Part shown: in pieces, positions 43,947 through 53,226 of the stretch
How positions within the stretch are numbered: position 1 is the stretch's first letter
Layout of the letters: each line of letters starts with the position of its first letter
From: Kitasatospora xanthocidica
Lineage (GTDB): Bacteria > Actinomycetota > Actinomycetes > Streptomycetales > Streptomycetaceae
NCBI RefSeq assembly: GCF_014656195.1
Contig: NZ_BNBY01000002.1
Span: 156,351-220,350 of the forward strand
Length of the DNA: 64,000 nt
Direction: 5' to 3'
Notes under the pieces: generated by a model
Databases searched by the model: none
Seen by the model: only the letters and a program-made list of their open reading frames with translations
What the model was told of the DNA's origin: nothing
Program-made: the position numbers and the translations under genes

Positions 43947-45575
43947 TCAGGCCAGTTCCAGCGCCAGGTAGAAGTCCACCCGGTCCTCCAGCCGGGAGAG
44001 GTCACGCCCGGTCAGCTCCTCGATCCGGCCGATCCGGTAGCGCAGGGTGTTGACGTGGACGTGCAGCTGCGCGGCGCAGCGGGTCCAGGAGCCGTCCGAG
44101 CGCAGGAAGGCCTCCAGGGTGCGGACCAGGTCCGCCTGGTGCTCGATGTCGTACGCGATCACCTTGTCCAGCAGCCGGCTGCGGAAGGCGCGGCGGACCT
44201 CGTCCGGGACGGCGGCCAGCAGCAGGACGTGCGAGGCGAGTTCCTCGGGGCCCGCGACGCAGACCCGGCCGACCCGGGAGGCGGCGATCCGGCGGGCGTG
44301 CCGGGCCTCCTCCAGGGCCCCGCGCAGGCCGCCGGCCTCGGAGGCGGGGGCGGAGACGCCGAGGGTGATCCGGCCCTCGGAGCCGAGACCGGCCTCCAGC
44401 GGGGCGAGCAGGTCGCGCAGGGCGTCGGCGGGCACCGGGCTGTCCGGGGCGGGCAGCACCACGACCGCGCCGGTGCCCGTCCCGGCGACCAGGGCGCGGT
44501 CGCCGGTGACGCCGAGCGCCTCCTCCAGGACGGCCCGGACGGTGCCCTCGGGCAGGCCGGTGCCCTCGGCGCTGAGGATCAGCCAGGAGCCCTCCCCGGC
44601 CTGGGACTTGGACTCGGGGCTCTCGTAGCGGGCGGCCATCGCCGAGGAGGCGTACAGGGTGCGGCTGATCTCGGCCGGATCGGCGTCGCGGCGCAGCAGG
44701 GCGAGCACCTCGTCGGCGAGGCGGCGGCGCAGCCGGCGGCCCTCGTCGCGGCGGTGGCGTTCGGCGGCGACCAGGCGGGCGAGGTTCTCGGCGAGCTGCT
44801 GGCGCTTGGTGGTCCACTCGGTGACGTCGCCGGCCACCACGAGCATCCAGTCGGCCAGCGGAGTGCCGGACTGCGACACCTCCTGCTCGGCGGACGCGGA
44901 GGCGGAGGACGCGGAGGCGGCGGCGGGCAGCAGCGAGTAGGAGCCGGCCGCCAGCCGGGCCCGGTGCGGGGGCCGGCGGCGCTGGCGCTGGGCGGCGAGG
45001 TGGGCGCGGACGAGCTGGTCGCGGTCCTCGGCGGAGAGCCGGTCGGCGGGGCCGGCGATCACCGCGCCGGTGGGGGCGAGCACCCAGCAGTCCAGGTCGA
45101 GGTCGCCGCCGAGCAGGTCCAGCACCGCGTCCAGGCCGCCGCCGCCGGCCGCCGAGACCAGCAGCCGGTGCCGGTCGACCAGGGCGGCGAGGTCGGCGGC
45201 GCGGTCGGCGGAGACCTGGCGGCCGATGAACTCGGTGACGGTGCCGAAGGCGATGTCGTCGGGGACGGCCAGCAGCGGCATCCGGTGCCGGCGGCAGGCC
45301 TCGACCAGGTCCTCGGGCACCGGGCCGACCTCGGCCTCGCCGGCCGCGAGGGCGACCGCGCCGCCGGCCGCGATGGTCCGCACGAAGCGCTCGGAGTCGG
45401 CCGGGACGGTGCGCCAGAGCATGCCGGTGAGCACCAGTTCACCGCCGTGCAGGTACCGGCCGGGGTCCTGCAGGTCCGTCGTCATCACGCCGCTGACCTG
45501 CCGGTCCAGCTCTTCCTCGGCCGCGAGCAGGCGCAGTCGCGGGGCGCCGGGGGCGAGCAGGTCACGGACACGCAT
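43947..45575 (-). CDS. pucR: PucR-family purine catabolism regulator
   Basis: 542 residues from ATG 45575, with AAGGAGT upstream. The N-terminal PucR domain reads MRVRDLLAPGAPRLRLLAAE and LTGMLWRTVPADSERFVRTI; a middle GGDEF/CdaR-like region follows (ITLGVSAPASEAGGLRGALE). The C-terminal helix-turn-helix is CAAQLHVHVNTLRYRIGRIE, ending DLSRLEDRVDFYLALEL. PucR activates purine-degradation genes in Bacillus, and relatives are common in actinobacteria. It is divergent from the xanthine dehydrogenase operon, its likely target. Confidence 0.92.
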   Translation of the reverse strand: MRVRDLLAPGAPRLRLLAAEEELDRQVSGVMTTDLQDPGRYLHGGELVLTGMLWRTVPADSERFVRTIAAGGAVALAAGEAEVGPVPEDLVEACRRHRMPLLAVPDDIAFGTVTEFIGRQVSADRAADLAALVDRHRLLVSAAGGGGLDAVLDLLGGDLDLDCWVLAPTGAVIAGPADRLSAEDRDQLVRAHLAAQRQRRRPPHRARLAAGSYSLLPAAASASSASASAEQEVSQSGTPLADWMLVVAGDVTEWTTKRQQLAENLARLVAAERHRRDEGRRLRRRLADEVLALLRRDADPAEISRTLYASSAMAARYESPESKSQAGEGSWLILSAEGTGLPEGTVRAVLEEALGVTGDRALVAGTGTGAVVVLPAPDSPVPADALRDLLAPLEAGLGSEGRITLGVSAPASEAGGLRGALEEARHARRIAASRVGRVCVAGPEELASHVLLLAAVPDEVRRAFRSRLLDKVIAYDIEHQADLVRTLEAFLRSDGSWTRCAAQLHVHVNTLRYRIGRIEELTGRDLSRLEDRVDFYLALELA

Positions 45576-45971
45576 CCGCGGACTCCTTCGTGCTGGATCG
45601 GGGCAGATCGGGGGATCTGGAGGGGGGATCTGGAGAGGGCTCGGAGGTCGGATCGGGGGGAGGGTGGGGGCCGGGCCTTCGGTCCGGGGGTCACAGTGTG
45701 CCCGAACATCCGTGCTCGGTGTTACGTACCAGCGGGCGGCCGCGTCACGGGCCCGTAGCCCTCCCGTCACGGCCGGATTACGGTCGTAGGTAACACTCGG
45801 CGGAGACCTGGACTGCGAAATTCTGCTCCTTAGAGGAACGTACAGGATGCCGGGCGGGACCACAGCCGGGGCTTCATGCCATCGGTGACTGCCAGTGGCC
45901 CCCGTCACAGGAGTTCACTGGGCGACACGCCGCCGGACACCCGGCGGGCGACGACTTGAGGAGACACCCGC
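45576..45971. other. Divergent pucR-xdh control region
   Basis: No gene is seen in these 396 bp. The pucR-proximal part (45590-45670) is a purine-rich run with repeated GGATCTGGAG and GATCGGGG blocks. The middle holds the paired GTGTTACSTAC sites listed separately. The xdh-proximal part holds TTGAGGAGACACC just before the xdh start. Confidence 0.6.
45719..45796. promoter_or_regulatory. Inverted pair of GTGTTACSTAC sites, PucR operator candidate
   Basis: GTGTTACGTAC (45719-45729) and the inverted copy GTAGGTAACAC (45786-45796) differ at one of 11 bases and are 67 bp apart start to start. They lie 144 bp upstream of pucR and 175 bp upstream of xdh. Paired distant sites suit a multimeric activator, but no direct evidence links them to PucR. 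Confidence 0.45.
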
Positions 45972-46859
45972 ATGGAGTTCCTTCGGCCCGCCACCTGGGA
46001 CGAGGCACTCGCGGCGAAGGCTGAGTACCCGACCGCGCTGCCCATCTCGGGCGGCACGGACGTCATGGTCGAGATGAACTTCGACGTGCACCGGCCATCC
46101 GCGATTCTCGACCTGAACCGCATCACCGAGCTCACCGAATGGTCCAACGACGGCAGCGTCGTCAGGCTCGGCGCCTCGGTCCCCTACACCCGGATCATCG
46201 AGGAGCTGTCCGGGCCACTGCCCGGGCTCGCGCTGGCGGCGCACACCGTCGGCTCGCCGCAGATCCGCAACCGCGGCGGCGTCGGCGGCAACCTCGGCGG
46301 CGCCTCCCCGGCCGGTGACGCGCACCCCGCGCTGCTGGCGGCCGGGCGGGACGTGTTCGTGGAGGCCGCCTCGGTGCGCGGCACCCGGATGATCCCGATC
46401 GACGAGTTCTACGTCGGCGTGAAGCGCAACAGCCTGGCGGCGGACGAGCTGATCCGGGCGGTGCACATCCCGGTGGCGGACGGCCCCCAGCAGTTCTCGA
46501 AGATCGGCACCCGCAACGCCATGGTGATCGCGGTCTGCGCGTTCGGCTTCGCCCTCCACCCGAAGAACGGGACGGTCGGCACCGGCATCGGTTCGGCCGC
46601 CCCCACGCCGCGCCGCGCCGTCGAGGCCGAGGAGTACCTGCGGGACGTGCTCGCCGAGCGCGGGCTCTGGGAGTCCGGCGACCTGCTGGGCGCCGAGGTG
46701 GTCCAGCGGTTCGGCGAGCTGGTGAAGGCCGCGGCCTCGCCGATCGACGACGTCCGGGGCACCGCCGAGTACCGGCGGCACTCCCTGGCCGTGATGGCCC
46801 GCCGCACCCTCACCTGGTGTTGGAACGACTACAGCAAGCAGATCAGGAGTGCGGCATGA
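45972..46859 (+). CDS. Xanthine dehydrogenase FAD-binding subunit
   Basis: 295 residues from ATG 45972, with GAGGAG upstream. CoxM/XdhB-type FAD fold: FLRPATWDEALAAKAEYPTA, the FAD pyrophosphate loop LPISGGTDVMVEMNFDVHRP, and NRGGVGGNLGGASPAGDAHP with the second glycine-rich loop. The C-terminal CO-dehydrogenase flavoprotein domain follows. It passes electrons from the Fe-S subunit to NAD+ or another acceptor. First gene of the operon; overlaps the next by ATGA. Confidence 0.93.
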   Translation: MEFLRPATWDEALAAKAEYPTALPISGGTDVMVEMNFDVHRPSAILDLNRITELTEWSNDGSVVRLGASVPYTRIIEELSGPLPGLALAAHTVGSPQIRNRGGVGGNLGGASPAGDAHPALLAAGRDVFVEAASVRGTRMIPIDEFYVGVKRNSLAADELIRAVHIPVADGPQQFSKIGTRNAMVIAVCAFGFALHPKNGTVGTGIGSAAPTPRRAVEAEEYLRDVLAERGLWESGDLLGAEVVQRFGELVKAAASPIDDVRGTAEYRRHSLAVMARRTLTWCWNDYSKQIRSAA

Positions 46860-47341
46860 GGGTCACTTTCACCGCCAACGGCAAGCCGGTCGAGGCCGAC
46901 GACGTGTGGGAGGGCGAGAGCCTGCTCTACGTACTGCGCGAGCGGGTCGGCCTGCCGGGTTCGAAGAACGCCTGCGAGCAGGGCGAGTGCGGCTCCTGCA
47001 CGGTGTACCTGGACGGCGTCCCGGTCTGCTCCTGCCTGGTCGCGGCCGGCCAGGTGCAGGACCGCGAGGTCCGCACGGTCGAGGGCCTGGCCGCGGAGGA
47101 CGGCGAACTGGGCCTGGTCCAGCAGGCGTTCATCGACGCCGGGGCCGTCCAGTGCGGGTTCTGCACGCCCGGTCTGCTGGTGCAGACCGACGCCCTGCTG
47201 GAGTCCGACGCCCAGCCGAGCGACAACGACATCCGCGAGGCGCTGTCCGGCAACCTGTGCCGCTGCACCGGCTACGAGAAGATCATGGACGCGGTGCGGC
47301 TCGCCTCAGCCCGCAAGTGCGCCGGGAAGGGTTCGGCATGA
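46856..47341 (+). CDS. Xanthine dehydrogenase 2Fe-2S subunit
   Basis: 161 residues. A plant-type cluster uses Cys40, 45, 48 and 60 (NACEQGECGSCTVYLDGVPV). A second, helical cluster uses Cys100, 103, 135 and 137 (VQCGFCTPG and NLCRCTGYEKI). Both are complete. It links the Mo site of the large subunit with FAD. It overlaps its neighbours on both sides by ATGA. Confidence 0.96.
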   Translation: MRVTFTANGKPVEADDVWEGESLLYVLRERVGLPGSKNACEQGECGSCTVYLDGVPVCSCLVAAGQVQDREVRTVEGLAAEDGELGLVQQAFIDAGAVQCGFCTPGLLVQTDALLESDAQPSDNDIREALSGNLCRCTGYEKIMDAVRLASARKCAGKGSA

Positions 47342-49704
47342 CCACGCGCACGATCCAGGGCCAGAAGAACCTGCAGAACATCAACCAGGCGTCCAAGGAC
47401 GGCATCGGCGGCTCGCCGCTGCGCCCGGACGGCAACCTGAAGGTCAAGGGCGAGTTCGCCTACTCCTCGGACCTGTGGCACGAGGACATGCTGTGGGGTA
47501 TGGCGCTGCGCTCGCCGCACCCCCGCGCCAACATCCTCTCGGTGGACATCTCCGAGGCGCTCAAGGTGCCCGGCGTGTACGCGGTGCTGACGCACGAGGA
47601 CATCCCCGGCGCCAAGTACTACGGCCTGGAGATCCAGGACCAGCCGGCCCTGGCCATCGACAAGATCCGGTACCACGGCGAGGCGATCGCGCTGGTCGCC
47701 GCCGACCACCCGGAGACGGCCCGCCGCGCGGTGAAGAAGATCGCGGTCGAGTACGAGGTGCTCACCCCGATCGTCACCGAGGAGCAGTGCCTCGACCCGG
47801 AGACGCACGGCTACGTCCACGAGCCGCACGAGTACAAGTCCCACGCGTACGGCAACGTCTGCCACGAGCAGCGGCTGGTCTCGGGCCTCGGCGTGACCGA
47901 CGAGGTACGGGCGCTGGCCGACGTCATCGTCAGCGGCGACTACGAGGTCGGCATGCAGGACCAGGCCTTCCTCGGCCCCGAGTCCGGCCTGGCCGTGCCC
48001 GCCGAGGACGGCGGCATCGACCTCTACATCGCCACCCAGTGGCTGCACGTGGACCGCGAGCAGATGGCCCCCGTGCTCGACCTGCCCGAGGAGAAGGTCC
48101 GGCTCACCCTGGCCGGCGTCGGCGGCGCCTTCGGCGGCCGCGAGGACATCTCGATGCAGATCCACGCCTGCCTGCTGGCCCAGCACACCGGCAAGCCGGT
48201 CAAGATCGTCTACTCCCGGGACGAGTCCTTCTACGGCCACGTGCACCGCCACCCGGCCCGGATGCACTACGAGCACGGCGCCACCCGCGACGGCAAGCTG
48301 GTCTTCGCCGACTGCCGGATCGTGCTGGACGGCGGCGCGTACGCCTCCGCCTCGCCGGCCGTGGTCGGCAACGCGGCCTCGCTCGGACACGGCCCGTACG
48401 TGATCCCGAACGTGAAGATGCACGCCATCGCGCTCTACAGCAACAACCCGTCCTGCGGGGCGATGCGCGGCTTCGGCGCGGTGCAGGCCGCGTTCGGCTA
48501 CGAGTCGCAGATGGACAAGCTGGCGGCCGAACTGGGCATGGACCCGGTGGAGTTGCGGCAGCTGAACGCGATGTCGGAGGGCGACTTCATGCCCACCGGC
48601 CAGCAGATCGACTCGCCCGCGCCGGTGGCCGAACTGCTGCGCCGGGTCAAGGACATGCCGCTGCCGCCGCCGCTGGACACCGAGCACCTGGACGTGCGCC
48701 AGCTGCCCGGCGCGCTGTCCAACACCTCGCACGGCGAGGGCATCGTCCGGGGCGTCGGCTACTCGGTCGGCATCAAGAACGTCGGCTTCTCCGAGGGCTT
48801 CGACGACTACTCCACCGCCCGGGTGCGGCTGGAGGTCATCGGCGGCGAGCCGGTCGCCATGGTGCACACCGCGATGGCCGAGGTCGGCCAGGGCGGCGTC
48901 ACCGTGCACGCCCAGATCGCCCGCACCGAGCTGGGCGTCGAGCAGGTCACCATCCACCCGGCCAACACCGAGGTGGGGTCGGCCGGTTCGACCTCCGCGT
49001 CGCGCCAGACGTACATGACCGGCGGCGCGGTGAAGCTGGCCGCCGAGGCCGTCCGGCGGGAGCTGATCGAGAAGGGCCGCCGCCGCTACGGCTGGACCCA
49101 CCAGGACATCACGCTGGCCGGCGGCAAGGTCGTCTCGGAGAGCGCCGGCGTCCTGGTCTCCATGGTGGACCTGCTCGGCGACGAGGCCGTCGACCTCACC
49201 CGCGAGCACCACCACCGGCCCACCCAGGCCTTCGACAAGGAGACCGGACAGGGCTTCGGCCACGTCCAGTACACCTTCTGCGCCAACCGCGCGGTGGTGG
49301 ACGTCGACGTGGAGCTGGGCCTGGTCAAGGTGGTCGAGCTCACCGCCGTCCAGGACGTCGGCAAGGCGCTCAACCCGCTCTCCGTGGTCGGCCAGATTCA
49401 GGGCGGCTGCACCCAGGCGCTCGGCCTGGCCGTGATGGAGGAGATCATCGTGCGGGACGGCAAGGTCCGCAACGCCTCCTTCACCGACTACCTCATCCCC
49501 ACCATCCTGGACACCCCGCCGATCCCGGTGGAGATCCTCGAACTGCCCGACCCCCACGCGCCGTACGGGCTGCGCGGGGTCGGCGAGGCGCCGACCGTCT
49601 CGGCGACGCCGTCCATCGTGGCCGCCATCCGCAACGCCACCGGACTCGCGCTCAACCGGATCCCCGTCCGGCCGGAGCACCTGACCACCGAACAGCCCGG
49701 CTGA
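47338..49704 (+). CDS. Xanthine dehydrogenase molybdopterin-binding subunit
   Basis: 788 residues. The a/b hammerhead domain starts near SPLRPDGNLKVKGEFAYSSD. Mo-pterin motifs are GVGGAFGGREDISMQIHACL, the Gly-rich AMRGFGAVQAAFGYESQMDK and GQGGVTVHAQIARTELG; the catalytic base is the Glu (about 750) of LRGVGEAPTVSATPSIVAAI. It hydroxylates hypoxanthine/xanthine to urate in the cytoplasm with the two upstream subunits. Identity as xanthine rather than aldehyde or CO oxidase rests on the PucR, NCS2 permease and XdhC context. Confidence 0.92.
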   Translation: MTTRTIQGQKNLQNINQASKDGIGGSPLRPDGNLKVKGEFAYSSDLWHEDMLWGMALRSPHPRANILSVDISEALKVPGVYAVLTHEDIPGAKYYGLEIQDQPALAIDKIRYHGEAIALVAADHPETARRAVKKIAVEYEVLTPIVTEEQCLDPETHGYVHEPHEYKSHAYGNVCHEQRLVSGLGVTDEVRALADVIVSGDYEVGMQDQAFLGPESGLAVPAEDGGIDLYIATQWLHVDREQMAPVLDLPEEKVRLTLAGVGGAFGGREDISMQIHACLLAQHTGKPVKIVYSRDESFYGHVHRHPARMHYEHGATRDGKLVFADCRIVLDGGAYASASPAVVGNAASLGHGPYVIPNVKMHAIALYSNNPSCGAMRGFGAVQAAFGYESQMDKLAAELGMDPVELRQLNAMSEGDFMPTGQQIDSPAPVAELLRRVKDMPLPPPLDTEHLDVRQLPGALSNTSHGEGIVRGVGYSVGIKNVGFSEGFDDYSTARVRLEVIGGEPVAMVHTAMAEVGQGGVTVHAQIARTELGVEQVTIHPANTEVGSAGSTSASRQTYMTGGAVKLAAEAVRRELIEKGRRRYGWTHQDITLAGGKVVSESAGVLVSMVDLLGDEAVDLTREHHHRPTQAFDKETGQGFGHVQYTFCANRAVVDVDVELGLVKVVELTAVQDVGKALNPLSVVGQIQGGCTQALGLAVMEEIIVRDGKVRNASFTDYLIPTILDTPPIPVEILELPDPHAPYGLRGVGEAPTVSATPSIVAAIRNATGLALNRIPVRPEHLTTEQPG

Positions 49705-49996
49705 CCCCGGAGGTTCACGCTTCCCCGGGGCGGCGACCGTCTTCCCCGCCGCCCCGGGGGCACCACCCCACACCCGCTGCCCCACCCACGCCGGGGCTCC
49801 GCAGCGGTGCGCACCACTCGCGAACACCCATTCGTGAACGCACCACCAGCAGCACCAGCAACCGCAATCGCACCGCGGGCACTCCCCCTCATCGAAGTGC
49901 CCCTCAGTGAGTCGATACGTCCCCCTACGCCGCTTCGTTGACCGGCAGTCAGGTCGGCTCGCCCACCCCAACCCCCTTTGACACTTGGGAGTGGAC

Positions 49997-51478
49997 ATGA
50001 CCAGGATCCCCACGGAGCCCGGCACCACAGAAGACAGACCCGCCGAGGACGACACCCACCCGTCGACCCCGGCAGCACGCTCGAACAGCGCACTGGACGC
50101 CTACTTCAAGATCTCGGCCCGGGGCTCGACGCTCGCCAACGAGCTACGCGGTGGTCTCACCACCTTCATGGCGATGGCGTACATCATCCTGCTCAACCCG
50201 CTCATCCTGAGCGGCGCGGACGTCACCGGCGTCAAGCTGGACCACGCCGCGCTCACCACCGCCACCGCCCTGGCGGCGGCCGTCACCACCATCCTGATGG
50301 GCGTCGTCGGCAACGTACCGCTCGCCCTCGCGGCCGGCCTCTCGGTCTCCGGCGCGGTCTCCGCACTCGTCGTCCCGCACACCACCTGGGCCCAGGCCAT
50401 GGGCCTGTGCGTGATCTACGGCCTGCTGATCGTCCTGCTGGTGGTCTCCGGACTGCGCGAGAAGATCATGAACGGCATCCCGCTGCCGCTCAAGCACGCG
50501 ATCACCATCGGCATCGGCCTGTTCGTCACGGTGATCGGCCTCTACAAGGCCGGATTCATGCACACCGGCGGCCCCACCCCGCTGTCGCTCGGCCCGAGCG
50601 GAGAGCTGGCCGGCTGGCCGGTGCTGATCTTCTGCGTCACCCTGCTCGCGATCTTCGTCCTGATGGCCCGCGGCGTCCGCGGCGCCATCCTGATCGGCAT
50701 CGCCGGCGGCACCGTGCTCGCGGTGATCGTCAACCAGGTCGCGAACGTACCGGCCGCCGCCTGGAAGAACTCCGTCCCGGTGTGGCCCGGCAGCCCGGTC
50801 TCCGCCCCCGACTTCAGCCTGTTCGGCCACGTCGACCTGTTCGGGGCCTTCGGCGGCAAGGGCATGGGGGCGATCAGCGCCTCGGTCGCCGTGTTCACCC
50901 TCGTCCTGGCCGGCTTCTTCGACGCGATGGCCACCATCATCGGCGTCGGCACCGAGGCCGGACTGGCCGACAAGCAGGGCCGGATGCCCGGACTGTCCAA
51001 GGCGCTGTTCATCGACGGCGCCGGCGGCGCGGTCGGCGGCCTGGCCGGCGCCTCCGGCCAGACCGTCTTCGTCGAGTCGGCCACCGGCGTCGGCGACGGC
51101 GCCCGCACCGGGCTCGCCTCCGCCGTCACCGGCGGACTGTTCGCGCTGATGCTGTTCTTCTCGCCGATCGCCGGCATCGTGCCGGTCGAGGTGGCCTCCG
51201 CCGCCCTCGTCGTGATCGGCTCGATGATGATGAGCCAGGCCCGGCACATCGACTGGTCCGACCGCGAGGTGGCCATCCCGGCCTTCCTCACCTGCGTGCT
51301 GATGCCGTTCACGTACAGCATCACGGCGGGCGTCGCGGCCGGCGTCATCTCGTACACGGTCATCAAGGCCGGGGTCGGACGCTGGCGCGAGCCCGGGGTG
51401 CTGATGTGGATCCTCACCGGGGTGTTCGTGCTGTACTTCGCGCTCACGCCGATCAAGTCCTGGCTCGGCGTGCACTAG
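49997..51478 (+). CDS. NCS2-family purine permease
   Basis: 493 residues from ATG 49997, with TTGGGAG upstream. A hydrophilic N-terminus of 40 residues precedes STLANELRGGLTTFMAMAYI, the AzgA/GhxP-type NCS2 opening. Further markers are LPLKHAITIGIGLFVTVIGL, FFDAMATIIGVGTEAGLADK and SGQTVFVESATGVGDGARTG, which hold the substrate-binding acidic residues. It imports hypoxanthine/guanine/xanthine-class purines. Own transcription unit 292 bp after xdh; the gap has no other gene, but TTTGACACTT just upstream may include a -35-like TTGACA. Confidence 0.92.
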   Translation: MTRIPTEPGTTEDRPAEDDTHPSTPAARSNSALDAYFKISARGSTLANELRGGLTTFMAMAYIILLNPLILSGADVTGVKLDHAALTTATALAAAVTTILMGVVGNVPLALAAGLSVSGAVSALVVPHTTWAQAMGLCVIYGLLIVLLVVSGLREKIMNGIPLPLKHAITIGIGLFVTVIGLYKAGFMHTGGPTPLSLGPSGELAGWPVLIFCVTLLAIFVLMARGVRGAILIGIAGGTVLAVIVNQVANVPAAAWKNSVPVWPGSPVSAPDFSLFGHVDLFGAFGGKGMGAISASVAVFTLVLAGFFDAMATIIGVGTEAGLADKQGRMPGLSKALFIDGAGGAVGGLAGASGQTVFVESATGVGDGARTGLASAVTGGLFALMLFFSPIAGIVPVEVASAALVVIGSMMMSQARHIDWSDREVAIPAFLTCVLMPFTYSITAGVAAGVISYTVIKAGVGRWREPGVLMWILTGVFVLYFALTPIKSWLGVH

Positions 51479-51501
51479 CGCCGGCGCCGGCGCACTGCGC
51501 C

Positions 51502-51549
51502 GGCCTGCTGACCTGCCGGCCTGCTGACCTGCGGACCTGCTGCACCGCC
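51502..51549. repeat. 16-bp tandem array after the purine permease gene
   Basis: Two near-identical copies of GGCCTGCTGACCTGCC and a third diverged copy, starting 24 bp past the stop. Not in-frame with any gene. Confidence 0.75.
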
Positions 51550-51561
51550 TTGACGCACCAC

Positions 51562-51596
51562 CGCCGCCGTACGGGATCGTTTCCCGTACGGCGGCG
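51562..51596 (+). terminator. Terminator hairpin, purine permease gene
   Basis: CGCCGCCGTACGGGA (51562-51576), loop TCGTT, TCCCGTACGGCGGCG (51582-51596): a perfect 15-bp stem. It ends 38 bp before the xdhC start, so it may also attenuate read-through into xdhC. Confidence 0.85.
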
Positions 51597-51634
51597 TCCC
51601 CCGCTACTGTCGAACCGTGTAAGGAGCATGCGCC

Positions 51635-52822
51635 ATGCAGGACATCGCCGAGCAGCTGCAGGCCTGGCACACGGCCGGGCGCGCCTTCGCCGTGGCCACC
51701 GTGGTCGGCGTCTCCGGCAGCGCTCCGCGCGACCCCGGCGCGGCCCTGGCCGTGGACACGGACGGCGAGGCGATCGGCAGCGTCTCCGGCGGATGCGTCG
51801 AAGGCGCGGTGTACGAGCTGTGCCAGGCCGCGATCGAGAGCGGCGAGCCGGTGCTGGAACGCTTCGGCTTCAGCGACGAGGACGCCTTCGCCGTCGGCCT
51901 GACCTGCGGCGGGATCCTCGACGTGTTCGTCCAGCCGGTCGTGCCCGGAACCGACCCCGGGCTGGACGCCGGGATCGCGCACATCGCCGACGGGACGCCG
52001 GTGGCCCTGGCCCGGGTGATCGACGGCCCGGCCGGGCTGCTCGGCGCCACCCTCGCCGTCACCGCCGACGGCGTCGCCGGGGCGCTCTCCGTCGGCCCGA
52101 CCACGGTCGGCGCGCTGGAACGGGCGATCGTCGCCGAGAGCCGGGCCATGCTGGAGGCCGGACGCACCGGCCGACTCGTCCTCGGCCTGGACGGGCGCCC
52201 CTGCGACGAGCACGGGCAGGGCACCGTCACCTGCTTCGTCGAGTCCTACGTGCCCGCGCCGCGGATGCTGGTATTCGGGGCCATCGACTTCGCGGCCGCG
52301 GTGGTGCGGATCGGCAAGTTCCTCGGCTACCACGTCACCGTCTGCGACGCCCGGCCCGTCTTCGCCACCGCCCGCCGCTTCCCCGCGGCCGACGAGGTCG
52401 TCGTCGACTGGCCGCACCGCTACCTCGACTCCCAGCTCGGCCGGATCGACGGCCGCACCGTGCTCTGCGTCCTCACCCACGACGCCAAGTTCGACATCCC
52501 GCTGCTGGAACGCGCCCTGCGGCTGCCGGTCGGCTACGTCGGCGCCATGGGCTCGCGACGCACCCACCGGGACCGCGAGGCCAAGCTCCGCGAGGCCGGG
52601 CTGACCACCGCCGAACTGGCCCGGCTGCGCTCCCCCATCGGCCTCGACCTGGGCTCGCGCACCCCCGAGGAGACGGCCGTCTCGGTCGCCGCCGAGATCA
52701 TCGCCCACCGGCGCGGCGGCAGCTGCCTGCCGCTGAGCGCCGGGGACGGACCGATCCACCACGACACGGACCTGCCCGCCACCCCGGCCGAACCCCGGGA
52801 GCCCCGGAGCCACGCCGCCTGA
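51635..52822 (+). CDS. xdhC: XdhC/CoxI-family molybdenum-cofactor insertion protein
   Basis: 395 residues from ATG 51635, with AAGGAG upstream. N-terminal XdhC domain: ATVVGVSGSAPRDPGAALAV, SVSGGCVEGAVYE and LTCGGILDVFVQP, holding the conserved Cys residues. The C-terminal Rossmann domain starts RMLVFGAIDFAAAVVRIGKF and ends PVGYVGAMGSRRTHRDREAK. XdhC binds and sulfurates the Mo cofactor before insertion into xanthine dehydrogenase. Its stop lies inside a two-copy 14-bp repeat (52810-52837). Confidence 0.93.
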   Translation: MQDIAEQLQAWHTAGRAFAVATVVGVSGSAPRDPGAALAVDTDGEAIGSVSGGCVEGAVYELCQAAIESGEPVLERFGFSDEDAFAVGLTCGGILDVFVQPVVPGTDPGLDAGIAHIADGTPVALARVIDGPAGLLGATLAVTADGVAGALSVGPTTVGALERAIVAESRAMLEAGRTGRLVLGLDGRPCDEHGQGTVTCFVESYVPAPRMLVFGAIDFAAAVVRIGKFLGYHVTVCDARPVFATARRFPAADEVVVDWPHRYLDSQLGRIDGRTVLCVLTHDAKFDIPLLERALRLPVGYVGAMGSRRTHRDREAKLREAGLTTAELARLRSPIGLDLGSRTPEETAVSVAAEIIAHRRGGSCLPLSAGDGPIHHDTDLPATPAEPREPRSHAA

Positions 52823-52837
52823 GCAACGCCGCCTGAG
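52810..52837. repeat. 14-bp duplication containing the xdhC stop
   Basis: CCACGCCGCCTGAG (52810-52823) is followed directly by CAACGCCGCCTGAG (52824-52837); each copy contains TGA. The unit is unrelated in sequence to the 14-bp repeat with hairpins. Confidence 0.75.
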
Positions 52838-52913
52838 TCACGTTGCGTGGCCACCGGGGCGGCGGGACGCTGGAGTTGCGGACTCACCCCGAGCCCGGGG
52901 AAGGAGCGGGACG

Positions 52914-53207
52914 ATGCGCGCCCTGCTGGAAATCGAACTCGACACCGAGGCCGGCAACAAGGCCATCACCGACGGGAAGATGGCGGAGGGCATCCAGCAA
53001 GCCCTGGCCCAGCTGAAACCGGAGGCGTCCTACTACTTCGCCCGCAACGGGCACCGCACGATGATCGCCGTCATCGACATCGCCGACGAGGCCTCGATCC
53101 CGTCCATCGCCGAGCCGTTCTGGCTCCAGTCGAACGCCAGGGTCGACATCCACCCGTGCATGAACGCCGACGAGCTCATCGAAGGCCTACGGCGGCTGAG
53201 TTCCTGA
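52914..53207 (+). CDS. Small DUF3303-like dimeric alpha/beta-barrel protein
   Basis: 97 residues from ATG 52914, with GGAAGGAG upstream. MRALLEIELDTEAGNKAITD, then YYFARNGHRTMIAVIDIADE and PFWLQSNARVDIHPCMNADE give a beta-alpha-beta-beta-alpha-beta ferredoxin-like pattern typical of small dimeric barrel proteins in streptomycetes. No catalytic residues can be named. It is separate from xdhC (91 bp gap) and convergent with the LysE gene. Confidence 0.78.
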   Translation: MRALLEIELDTEAGNKAITDGKMAEGIQQALAQLKPEASYYFARNGHRTMIAVIDIADEASIPSIAEPFWLQSNARVDIHPCMNADELIEGLRRLSS

Positions 53208-53226
53208 GGACCGCCGGCCACACCCG

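Noticed and set aside
46856..49704. Carbon monoxide dehydrogenase
   Set aside because: The subunit order and PucR, NCS2 and XdhC context favour xanthine dehydrogenase, and the CO-specific active-site loop with Cys (VAYRCSF type) is not seen.
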